A stretch of DNA of 64,000 nt from Rebecca billardiae RCC1528. Its lineage: Eukaryota > Haptophyta. Where the stretch lies: the NCBI GenBank assembly GCA_965240325.2, contig OZ251226.1:3038001-3102000 (forward strand), given 5' to 3'. The notes under the pieces were generated by a model. That model was not told the origin of the DNA and did no database searches. It saw nothing but the letters and a program-made list of their open reading frames with translations. Of this stretch, positions 10,925 through 20,900 are shown in pieces (the first letter of the stretch is position 1; every line of letters begins with the position of its first letter). Made by a program: the position numbers and the translations under genes.

Positions 10925-12402
10925 ATGTCGTTCTTCTCCTCGTCGAGCTCGGGTGGGCGATTTGACGCCAACAAGTGCAAGGTGCACCTGAAGATGCTCG
11001 TGAACCGCTTCAAGCTACTCGAGGCGAAGAAGGCCAACCTGAATAAGCAGGCCAACCGCGAAGTTGCCGCTCTGCTGCGCGCGGGCAAGTCCGAGTCAGC
11101 ACGCATCCAGGTTTGCGCGCGCGCGCAGGCTGCCGGCAAACACGTGGAGCGCCAGCGCGCCGGCGCGCCCTCCGCAGCCCACACTCGCACCCCCGCTGCC
11201 CATGCTACCCGCCCCAGGTGGAGCACATCATCCGCGAGGACTACACGGTGGAGGCGTACGAGGTGCTGCGCTCGCACTCCGAGCTGCTGCTCGCGCGCTT
11301 CAGCGTGGTGATCAACGAGGCCGAGCCGCGCAAGGAGGTGCAGGAGTCGCTGTGCACGCTGATCTACGCCGGCTGGTTGCTCGGCAGCGAGATCCCCGAG
11401 CTGCGCGTGCTGCACGAGCAGCTGATGACCAAGTACGGCAAGCCGTTTGCCGACGAGGTCACGCGCAACTCGTCGCTGTACATCAACCCGCGCGTGCTGC
11501 ACAAGCTCAACCACGACATCCCGGACCGCGCGCTGGTCGACGTGTACCTGACCGAGATCGCTCGGGCGCATCGCGTCGACTGGTCACCGGCGGAGCCGAC
11601 CGCCGAGCTCGGCTCGAGCGTGCCCGCCCCGATCGAGCTCTCTGAGCTGCGGCCGCCGCCCAGCGCTTCGGAGCTCGACGCCGCCGCGGACGCGAATGCC
11701 GCACCCGATGCCGGGACGGGCGATGGAGACGCACGCTTTGAAAGCGGGGCTCCGGTGGCCCCACCGGCTGCACCGCTCCTGCCCCTGCCAGACGAGAACA
11801 GCGGTGGCCCGGGGCCGCCGCCCAGCGACGAGCAGCCGAGTGCCGGCCTCCCCACGCCACAGGGGGCGCCTGCGGAGGCTGCGGACAGCGCGGCTGCGGC
11901 TGCGGCTGCGGCTGCGGCTGCGGCTGCAGAGCGCGCGGCAGCTGACCCGGCGGCACCAGCGGCGGCGGCAGTGAGGCCCTCTGGCGCCCCTGCCGTAGCG
12001 GCGGCAACCGATGCACCGGCGCAGGACGACTCCGCCCACACGCCGCAGCCAACCCCGCCGTCCCAGCCGTCGCCGCTGCTGCCTCAAGCTGTGGTGACTG
12101 CTACCACCCCGCCTCTCGCAGCCCCGGCCGCCGCCGCACGTGTGCGCGCGGTCCCCACACAGGCTGCACCTGCGGCTGCGGCGCCATCCTGCCGGCGTGG
12201 CGCCGACAGTGAGCCGCTCTCAGCGCGGCCTGGCGGGGCCGCCACAGCGAGTAGCGGCGCGCCTGCCGCACCGCCGGCCAGGCATCATGCAGCACCACCG
12301 CCATCGTCGGGCCCGCCGCCTGTCGTCGCCACGTCGCCTGCGAAGCCCGCGGATGCAGACGAGGAGCTCCTGAAGCGACTCGCAGCGCTCAAGAGTCGGT
12401 GA
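10925..12402 (+). CDS. IST1: IST1-like ESCRT-III-associated protein
   Basis: Two exons, 10925-11110 and 11218-12402, joined in phase 0 over a 107-bp intron, give 456 residues. The IST1 domain covers about residues 12-180: basic helix KCKVHLKMLVNRFKLLEAKK, then VEHIIREDYTVEAYEVLRSH from residue 63, and the LHEQLMTKYGKPFADEV segment typical of the family. Residues ~190-440 are Ala/Pro-rich low complexity, including a polyalanine run from a GCG/GCT repeat near nucleotide 11890. The extreme C-terminus, EELLKRLAALKSR, fits the MIM1 consensus LxxRLxxLK that binds the VPS4 MIT domain, as in animal and yeast IST1. It would regulate VPS4 in endosomal sorting and cell abscission. Confidence 0.92.
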
Positions 12403-12740
12403 TCCAAACTGTCACTGAGTCAGACGATATAGGCGGATTCTCTGCTAGCATCAGGACAGTGTATCATGCTGAATGCTGATGATATACATCATTAATTTTA
12501 TAATTTTCTATATACATGACCGCGTTCCGCGGTCCTTTTCCGTAGAACGAACGTAGTTCGGGGCCCGCGGTGGCGGTGCACCCTCCGTCGCAGTCGTCCC
12601 GTACACGTGTAACTAGACTCCATCCAGCGGCGCGCCGCCCCAGCGCCGCGCCGCCGCCGGCGTGCGCCGAGTGTGGATGTCGGTCGTCGGCCGAGCTGCC
12701 CTCATCACAGACGGCCCTTACCTGACCCCCTGCGCGTGCG

Positions 12741-13220
12741 CGACGGCCGACAGGCGGATGCGACTCGGCGTGATCGACGCACGAGCGCGACTCTTGCACG
12801 CCAGGCCACCGGCGGAGCTGACTGACAGCCAGGGAGCCGGACGGCGCGGGACCGCGCGGATTCGACCGTTCGTTCGGGCCTGCCGCTGACCGTCGTCGCC
12901 GCGACGCCAGCAGCGCAGGAGTAGATGATCTGCAGGTCAGTAGGGTTCGACCTGCGCGCCTGCGCGACGGCCGACAGGCGGGCGCGAGGCGTGAGCGACG
13001 CATGAGCGCGACTCTACGTGCACACCAGGCACCACGCGGCCGAGCTGACTGACCGCGAGCCAGGGAGCACGGTGCGAGCAGCCATGCAGCACCGGTGCTT
13101 GCGCGCGCCGCGCGTGCACGGGGTGACACACCTCGGTCAGGCTCGGCACGCGTCGCAGAGGCACGGCCAGCTCTGGGCACGCCAGGCGCCCAGGCCACGC
13201 GGAGCTGACAGCCACGGGGA
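12741..13220. repeat. Diverged tandem repeat, period about 224 bp
   Basis: The block cgacggccgacaggcgg at 12741 recurs at 12965. The following ~110 bp (agcgcgactct... gagctgactga... agccaggga) keep the same order with many mismatches. A third partial copy (cacgccaggc... gagctgacagcc) is near 13178-13215. Translations of the first two copies share LAVSQL and PPVGRRA in different frames, so any coding past is decayed. Confidence 0.6.
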
Positions 13221-14297
13221 GCCGACGGCGCGCGGGGCCGCGGCCAGTTCCGAGTTCGACTTGCGCCTGCTCTGAAGAAGAGTTCTGGGAGACCCTGGCG
13301 GAGAGGCATGGCAAGGGGGGCGTGTGGTGAAGTCGGAGACTCCGAGATCGATCAGTCCGGCATCATGCGCCGCTGCCCCCGAGCTTGCGAGAGCCCGAAC
13401 ACAGGGCGGCGGCTGCGGCGGCGGCGGCGCGGCCGCGCGCCGGCCGGCCGCGCAGGCATCGACAGGGCGCGGCAGGGGCGTGCGGAGTGACTAGTGAGCG
13501 GGCACGAACGCGATGTCGACGGCCGTCGGGACCCGCCGCAGACGCGCGCTCCAGGCGCCACTCGGCACTTGCCACGCGCACCTGCCCATCGAGCGCCCCC
13601 TTGCGGACCAACCAAGAGTCGTCGAGGCTCGCTCGCCACCCCAGCAGAAGAAACCTGCACAGCACGTCGTCCTTGCGACGACGGCAGGTTTTGAGCTCGC
13701 CAGCTCGGTAAGTCAGTGACTATGGAATGGGCTGGCAACGAATAGCTGCGCGGGTATTTTCAATAAGGCTTGCGGGTTTTAGACTCTAGATACCAACCGC
13801 CGCGAAGCCAAGTTCATATTCATCAAGGCGGAGGCAAACTATCACACATGAACGAGAGTCTACCCACAAAATCGCGCTCGTAACGAACCGTTACGTTAAT
13901 GTCACGTCCAGCTGACGTCCAGATCGCACTTTACTTAAGGGAATGAGCTGGACGCGCTTATTTTCGGCCTAATAGACCTCTCTATGCGATCTCAAAAACT
14001 CGAAACTCGGTCTCCGCCAGCCCTAAAAATCGCCCCCCGTCCCTTTTTTCTTGATCAAAGATCTTTTTGAAACGTGGTTCGGGCCCGCTGGTGCGGGCTC
14101 CACGCTGCGCGCTCCGCCCTGCACCGCGGGCCATGAAAATAATATATATAATAATATATATATATATTAACGACGTGGTATGCAACGGGCAGGCGTCAGA
14201 GTCAGCAAGCTGTAGCAGCAGATCGAGCAGCAGAGACAAACACCACTCACCAGGATCAGCGCTCCTCGCCGTCGTCCCCCCCCCTCGTAGTCGCCCA

Positions 14298-14522
14298 TCA
14301 CTCCATCGCCGAGCGGAAGCTCGACGCACCGTCTGGCGTCGACGCGCGCGCGCCACCGCGGTGGTCGCGGTGCCACGCGTCGTCAGCCGTCGTCTCGAAG
14401 TAGTCGTCGTATGCAGCGCCCCCGCGGGCGCGTGCCCCCGGGCGCACGTGCGCCATGCGCGCGCGGGCGATGAGCATCTTGGCCTGGCCACGCAGGCAGC
14501 GCATGCCCAGCTCGCGCCGCAT
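14298..14522 (-). CDS. Weak 74-residue open frame, possible gene remnant
   Basis: ATG at 14522 opens 74 codons with more balanced composition than neighbouring frames (RRELGMRCLRGQAKMLIARA, then AAYDDYFETTADDAW). The same frame stays open for about 27 codons upstream to a stop in AT-rich DNA. No family was recognised. It may be a relic or last exon of something lost, or chance. Confidence 0.2.
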   Translation of the reverse strand: MRRELGMRCLRGQAKMLIARARMAHVRPGARARGGAAYDDYFETTADDAWHRDHRGGARASTPDGASSFRSAME

Positions 14523-14723
14523 GGTGCCGAGCAGCGCGCGCTCGGCGGCGGGGCGCGAGGGCTCGCTGAGGCGCGCGTATACATTATTATTTCATAAATA
14601 TCGCGCGTCGTCGTCGTCTATTTATTAGAGAGACAGAGATATATATAGATCGTCGGAAAAATAAAATGACGACCGAGCTCCGATGACGATTCAATGTGAT
14701 GCGCTGCTCACTGGCACTCAGTG

Positions 14724-16298
14724 CTACTCCGACTCCAAGTCCTGCAGCTCTTGAACCTGATCTGCTTCCGCCACAGCCGCAGGTCTGCTGGCGGCAATGC
14801 CTGATGATGCAGAGGTAGCCGGCGCGACGGCTGCGCCGGGCACTGGCGGGACGACGGACTTGTGCTCCGGCGCCGGCTTGGCCCCGCCCGGTCCTGTGCT
14901 GCTCGTTTTGGTCGTCTCCATGCGGTCTCGCCGGATGCCGCCTGAGGTGACCAGCTCCGACGAGACGAGGCTGCGCTTTTTCAGCACAGAGTCCCGCTCC
15001 GTGCTGGTTCGGGAGACCCTCGCACGCATCACAAACGAGCCCGAGCCCGGGGCTCCGCCGCTCTGGGGCGTGTCGAGCCCCCCGCCGCTGGGAGTATCGC
15101 CGAACTCGCCCCCGCGGATGTCCTGCACCTCGTCGGGCAGCGGCTCCTCGGCGCTAGCGGCCCCCGCCGCCTTGGAGTCGCCCTGCGCAGCCGCCGGGTG
15201 GTCGCTCGCGACTGCGGCGGCATCGTGCGGCTCGTCGGCTGCCTTGTCCCCGCCGGCCAGCGCTGCGATGATGGAGCCGACGCGCGATTTCTGGCGCGGC
15301 GGCGCGGCCTTCGCAGAGCCGGTGCTGGCGACGAGGACGTTCGACGAGCCACGGCGGAGCGAGGCGCGGCGCGGCGCCTCGGCGCGCCGCTTGCTGAGCT
15401 TGAGGAAGATTGCAGAGGCGTCGTCGTCTTCCGCATTCTTCTCGCGGATGCCCTGCATGAGCACCTTCATGAACCAGCTGACCCCCGTCGTCGGCTTGCG
15501 GCTCAGCGCCACCCAGCGCGACACCGCGCCGAGGTCGACGAAGTCCCACAGCCCGTCGGACGCGAGCAGCAGCTGCGCGCCCGCCTCCGGGTACGGGAGC
15601 ACGCACACGTCGGGCGTGGGGATGACGGCCGCGGAGGAGTCCGAGTCGCCGAGCGAGCGCGTGACCATGAGCCCGCCCGGGAACAGCCGCAGCGGGCCGA
15701 TGGGCGTCTTGCCATCTGTGGCCGTCGCGCGCGCAAAGGTGGCGCCGTGCGCCTCGCACCGCTTGCGCTCCTCCTCAGAGCAATGCGCGGCGCGGTGCTC
15801 CGCGGTGACTTTCTGCGCGGGCTCGGCGTGGTCCGCCGGGAAGAGATAGGCGGCCGAGTCCCCCACGTTCGCCACCACCACGTGCTCCTCGCTGAGGAGC
15901 ACCACCGTCGCCGTCGTCCCCTGGCCATGGCCAAGCTCGGCGAGCTCGGTGTCGAGCTGCTCAAACGCAGCGCGGCACGCGAGCGTCATGCGCTCCTCTA
16001 CGGTGCCCGTCGTCTTTTCGAACGCGCTGACGATCCGGTCGACCATGTGCTCGGCGCAGTACGCCGCCGCGAGCGGGCCGCCATGCCCGTCGAATACGGA
16101 GTGGCACTCGACGAGGGTGTCGGCGAGCGTGAGGACCGAGCTGCTCAGCGCGTCCTCGCCTTTGACCCTGAACTGGCCCCAGACGTTTGTGACGCGAATG
16201 CGAGAGCCACTGCTCGGCGCGAGCGAGCCCCGCCGGACCGAGGTGCTGCTCCTTCGGGAGTCGCCGCTGGTACGCGCCTGCGAGCAGGCGCTGCCCAT
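14724..16298 (-). CDS. PPM/PP2C-type Ser/Thr protein phosphatase
   Basis: Single-exon 524-residue protein. The N-terminus MGSACSQ has Gly2 and Cys5, a plausible N-myristoylation/palmitoylation signal that would tether it to membranes. The PPM catalytic domain spans about residues 35-303 and carries metal-binding and fold motifs in order: FDGHGG at 69-74, GTTATV at 127-132, VGDSAA at 145-150, RSLGD at 214-218, SDGLWD at 247-252 and EDDDASAIF at 290-298. The last replaces the more usual DDN with DDA but keeps the acidic metal ligands. The C-terminal ~220 residues are Ser/Pro/Ala-rich and probably disordered. Substrate unknown. The large inverted repeat begins 127 bp upstream of its ATG. Confidence 0.93.
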   Translation of the reverse strand: MGSACSQARTSGDSRRSSTSVRRGSLAPSSGSRIRVTNVWGQFRVKGEDALSSSVLTLADTLVECHSVFDGHGGPLAAAYCAEHMVDRIVSAFEKTTGTVEERMTLACRAAFEQLDTELAELGHGQGTTATVVLLSEEHVVVANVGDSAAYLFPADHAEPAQKVTAEHRAAHCSEEERKRCEAHGATFARATATDGKTPIGPLRLFPGGLMVTRSLGDSDSSAAVIPTPDVCVLPYPEAGAQLLLASDGLWDFVDLGAVSRWVALSRKPTTGVSWFMKVLMQGIREKNAEDDDASAIFLKLSKRRAEAPRRASLRRGSSNVLVASTGSAKAAPPRQKSRVGSIIAALAGGDKAADEPHDAAAVASDHPAAAQGDSKAAGAASAEEPLPDEVQDIRGGEFGDTPSGGGLDTPQSGGAPGSGSFVMRARVSRTSTERDSVLKKRSLVSSELVTSGGIRRDRMETTKTSSTGPGGAKPAPEHKSVVPPVPGAAVAPATSASSGIAASRPAAVAEADQVQELQDLESE

Positions 16299-17788
16299 CT
16301 CGTGCGCGCCGCGGGGGAGCCCGCCGGAGAGCCTCGCGTGCCCGTGCGGTTACTGCACCTCGTCAAGATTGTAGTCAGTAGGAGCAAAGGAATCACTGGG
16401 GAGCGTCGTCTGTTCATCCCGACTGAGGCCGCTCGAGCGACTTTCGTGTCTGGCGAGGCAGATCGCGCCAGTGCGTGGCGAGGCAGACGCTCGCCTGCCT
16501 CGCCGCTTGGCGAGGCAGCTAAGCTAGTAAAGCCGCGGCCGAACTTTACGAAAGCCAAATGTCTGCCGGTGCGCCGCCCGTCTTTTGCGCACGGTGACAA
16601 GGGCGCGCGAGGGCGCTTCCTCACGATCCCGAAGAGCGCTGCGCGCGGCGTCGCGTTGGCGGCGGCAGCGGCGCTGGGGTGTATCTTGCCCATTCTGCGT
16701 GGCGGCGCGCTCTCATGACGCCTCGGCCGCCGCCACGCCATGCGCGACCGGGCGTGTCGCCTTCTTGACGGGCAGTGCACACGCCCTTGCAAGCGCACAG
16801 CCGTGAAGAGCCGAGAGCGTCCGTCGCGAGCACGCCGCCCACGCGGGATGCGTTATGCTGTCACCGAAGCCACCTTGCGCATGCGCTTCGCCGAGTTCGC
16901 CATGCGTTCAGAGCAGTCAAGATCGCTGAACGAGAGGATGTCATCGGCTGAAATGCAGGTTAGCAGTGCTCATCGTAGCTGCTACCCATGGTCATCCTGG
17001 CTCGCACATGCCAGAGCGCGAGCACCCAGTGTCATACGAATAGCCCTGGCAACGCATCCCGCGTGGGCGGCGTGCTCGCGACGGACGCTCTCGGCTCTTC
17101 ACGGCTGTGCGCTTGCAAGGGCGTGTGCACTGCCCGTCAAGAAGGCGACACGCCCGGTCGCGCATGGCGTGGCGGCGGCCGAGGCGTCATGAGAGCACGC
17201 CGCCACGCAGAATGGGCAAGATACACCCCAGCGCCGCTGCCGCCGCCAACGCTACGCCGCGCGCAGCGCTCTTCGGGATCGTGAGGAAGCGCCCTCGCGC
17301 GCCCTTGTCACCGTGCGCAAAAGACGGGCGGCGCACCGGCAGACATTTGGCTTTCGTAAAGTTCGGCCGCGGCTTTACTAGCTTAGCTGCCTCGCCAAGC
17401 GGCGAGGCAGGCGAGCGTCTGCCTCGCCACGCACTGGCGCGATCTGCCTCGCCAGACACGAAGTCGCTCGAGTGGCCTCCGACTTGACGAACGCCCAACA
17501 CATGCACGAGATATGATTATCAGGTGCTGGGACGATTTGCGCGGGTAAGACGTCATTATTCGCGTCCCGCGGGGAATCTCATAATGGGCATTCGCACCTC
17601 GGCACCTAAACCATACGAGAAGCTCTCCAACGAGTCTGAATGGCGAACCACATTGTGAGTCGTCCCTGCTCTCAGGTTTGCTTCCACTCCATCGGAGACC
17701 TATGTGCACTTGCGTCAACCGTCGTATGGATGAGATACTATCATATGCGCATGCTTATTCAGTTCTTCACCGTTGATGGATGCTCAGT
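16299..17788. other. Intergenic stretch dominated by fold-back element
   Basis: About 1.05 kb of this 1.5-kb stretch is the inverted-repeat element at 16425-17478. The remainder, 16299-16418 and 17485-17788, is unique sequence upstream of the phosphatase and downstream of CFAP54. No gene is called. Confidence 0.7.
16425..17478. mobile_element. Fold-back element, ~430-bp near-identical inverted arms
   Basis: Left arm 16425-16854 (430 bp) is repeated as its reverse complement at 17051-17478 (428 bp). I counted only a handful of substitutions and single-base indels, about 99% identity. The 196-bp centre (16855-17050) is unique. Outer ends read (G)AGGCCRCTCGAGCGACT. Each arm carries GGCGAGGCAG several times in both orientations near its outer end. 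The element is flanked by CCGACT on both sides (16419-16424 and 17479-17484), which fits a 6-bp target-site duplication. No transposase is encoded, so it would be non-autonomous. If transcribed it would form a very long hairpin. Confidence 0.85.
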
Positions 17789-17917
17789 TCACATGCCGCT
17801 GTCAACGACGCTGGATCGGAGCAGCGCGCCCAGCCACACCGACGCCTCGGCATGCACGTCGTGCACGCCCAGCTCCGCGTCGAACAGCTTCTCGAGCAGC
17901 GCCACCGCCTCGCCCGT

Positions 17918-17957
<40 letters not shown>

Positions 17958-20900
17958 TGGTCGTCCTCCGCCTCGTCCTCGGCGGCCGGGGCGGCCGGGG
18001 GCGGGCGCTCGAGGCCGAAGAGCTCCTCCACCTCGCGCATGCACGCCGCATACGTCTCCGCGTCCTCCCCCTCAAGCTGCACGCCCGCGAGCTCGGGCTC
18101 GGCGAGCGGCGCGCTCGACGCGCCGTTGGCGAGCGCGCGCGCCTCGGCGACCGAGTAGCGCAGCGCGCGCAGCCGCGCGCACACGCCGCCCACGGCGGTG
18201 CGCATCAGCGCGCGGCGGCCGAGGAAGGGCGGCCGGTCGTCGCCCGCCGGCGAGACGAGGAAGATCATCGACGTCTGCGCGGTGTGCGGCACCTGCGCGC
18301 ACCACGGCGCGGTCGGCACGGCGGGCGCGAGGGCGCGCGGCGATGAGGCGCGGCGCGGCGCGCGCGCGCGGCGGGCGCGCGGCGGGCGGCAGCGCGCGGC
18401 GGTGCGCACGCGGCGGCTCTCACCTGCGAGTACCACTGCACGCACACCGTGCCGGGCGCGAGCTCGAGCGCCGCCGGCGTCATCTCGTCGGGCGGCGGCG
18501 GCGGCTGCAGCACGCACCGAGCGGCGTACTGCGGGCACGCGGCCGCGAGGTGGAGGTGGACGCCCTCCGCACACTCGGCGGCCTGGCACGCGTCGCGCTC
18601 GAAGGCGAGCGCGGTGCGCTCGCGCAGCATCGCGACGTAGCGCAGCACGACCGCGCGCGTCTCGACGTGCGGCACGGCCTCGGCGGGCTCGGCGGCGGCG
18701 GCGGCGCCGCCCTTGGCCGCCGCCGCGTCCGCCGACTGCGGCGGTGCGTGCGCGCGGCACGGGGCGCACGGGGCGGCGCGTGAGTGACAGGCAAGCCCCC
18801 AGCGCCTCCGCGCGGCGCGGCGCGTGTCGCCAGTCCGCGCGAGTCGTCCGTGTCGCGCGCGCGCGCGCGCGCGCACCTTCTTGCCCGCCTTCTCCTCCTC
18901 GACCACCGCGCTCGCGAGCACCTCACCGCGCGCAGCCGCGGCCACGGCCGCGGCCTCGTGGATGGCGATGGCGACAGCGGGCGGCACGGGCGGCGCGCCC
19001 GCCCCCGGGTCGGAGCTCAGCTCGGCGAGTGCGGACGGCAGCGCCTGCGCGGCGCGCGCGCGCGGAGGCGGCGCGGGGTGAGCGGGGCGCGCGCGGCTCG
19101 GCTCGGATCGGCCGGGCTCGGCTGGGCCGCGCAGCCAGTGCGCGCGCGGCCCGCTCGCGCCGCGCGCCGCGCTCGGACACACACCCGGAAGAGAGCGTTG
19201 CGCTTGGCAGCCGCCGCCGCCGCCGCCTGCAGGTAGTGCGCCGCGCGCACGAGGTGCAGCCCCTCCGCGCCCTCCGTGTGCTTTGCGCCTGCGCGCGCGC
19301 GGCGCGGTGCGTGCGCGCGTGGGTGAGCCAAGGTGGCGGGTGCGCGCGCGCGCGCTCGGCGAGGCGAGGGCGCGCACCGTGCAGCAGGCTGAGCTCAATG
19401 CACGCGTCGCGCGCGGCGCTCAGGTCATGGGTGCCACGCCCGACCGAGTGGGCGAGTGCGCTGCCCAGCAGCTCGGCGGCCGCGCGCGCCGTGTCGGTCG
19501 GGACCAGCTGCCAGCGCACGAAGGGCGGCGCGGCCGCGCTGCTCGGCGGCACGAGGGAGATGGGCGCGCCCTCCTCCGCCGCCGCGCCGCCGCCGTCCGC
19601 GCCCTTCCCCGCCTCGCCCTCCGCGCCGAGCGGCCTCGCCTGCGCCGCCTGCGCCGCCCGCTCCGCGCGCTCCTGCCGCTCCCACGCCTCCGCGCCCAGC
19701 AGGTCGTCCATGCGCAGCGCGCCGCCCCACGGCCGCTCGGAGGAAGGCTCGGGTTGCTGCGGCGCGGGCGCGGCAGCCGCGCCGTCCGCGCCGTCGGTGC
19801 CGGGCGCCATCGCCTGCGCCTGCTGCTGCGCGCCCGCGTGCTCGACGACGAGCGCGCGCGCGCCCGCGCTCGGCGCGCGCGCGCGCTCCTCGAGCGCCTC
19901 TCTGCGCAGCCGGCCGAGCTCGAGCTGCACGGCGGCGGCGAGCTCCGGGCGCGGCTGCAGCAGCTGCGGCAGCAGGAAGAGCGCCTCCTGCAGCGCCTCC
20001 CTCGCCGCCTCGCGCATCCCCGCGCGCGCGCGCGCGCGGCCGAGCGCGAGGCACGCGCGCGTCCACGCGTGCGTGGTTGGCATGTACAGGTTGTGCAGCG
20101 CGGGCACGGCGAGGACGGCGAGGGCCGGCTCGGGGCAGGCGCTGTACCGGCCGGAGGCGTCCCAGCCCGCCTGCTCGAGCACGGGCCAGTGCTCGTGCCG
20201 CACGAAGCCCAGCTCCGCGCTCGCGCGCTCGAGCAGCGCCACGGCGAGCGCGCCGTGCTCGGCCGCGCGCCGCGCGCCCTCCGCGCCTCCATCGGGCAGC
20301 AGCAGTGTCAGCTCGGCCGCGTGCAGCGACATCTGTGCGCGCGCGTCGAGCGGGTACGCGGTGGCGGACGCCTCGTCGATCAGCTCGGCGAGCTCGCGCA
20401 GCGCGGCCTCGGGCTGCCCGTCCAGCGCGGCGCGCACCGCGCCCACGTGCCGCAGCCGCAGCCGCGCGGGCGTGTGTCCCACCTGCGCGGCCTCGGACAC
20501 GCCCAGCTCGACCGCGGCCGCGCACCGGCCGAGCTGCCGCTGCGAGAGCGCGCACTCGGCCTGCGCGACGCGCCAGCGCAGCCACGCGGACGCGCCGACG
20601 TGCGGCGGGCCGAGCGGCGCGCCCGCCGCCTTCGCCTCCTCCGCGCTCGTCTCCGCCGCCACCGCCGCGTGCTCGGCGGCCATGCTGAAGAGCTGCTCGA
20701 GCGTGCCCAGCGCCGCGCTGTGCCGGCCGCGCAGCGCATGCAGCCGCGCGCGCAGACCGAGCGCGTCCGCCGCGAGCTCGAGGGTGAGCGCCGAGTGGGC
20801 GAGCGCGGTGTCGGGCTCGGCGTCGGCCTCCGCCGTCGCGCCCAGGCTGGGCACGCGCCGCGCGCCCTGCGACGGCGTCCCGCGCGACTGGCTCGACGCG

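Larger units (their letters stand above)
12403..14723. other. Gene-poor stretch with decayed repeats
   Basis: An AT-rich patch follows IST1 (about 12476-12515). A GC-rich region with diverged repeat copies follows (12741-13220). AT tracts lie at about 14117-14172 and 14583-14660, the latter just beyond the phosphatase 3' end. One weak coding remnant at 14298-14522 is listed separately. Nothing else is supportable. Confidence 0.55.
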
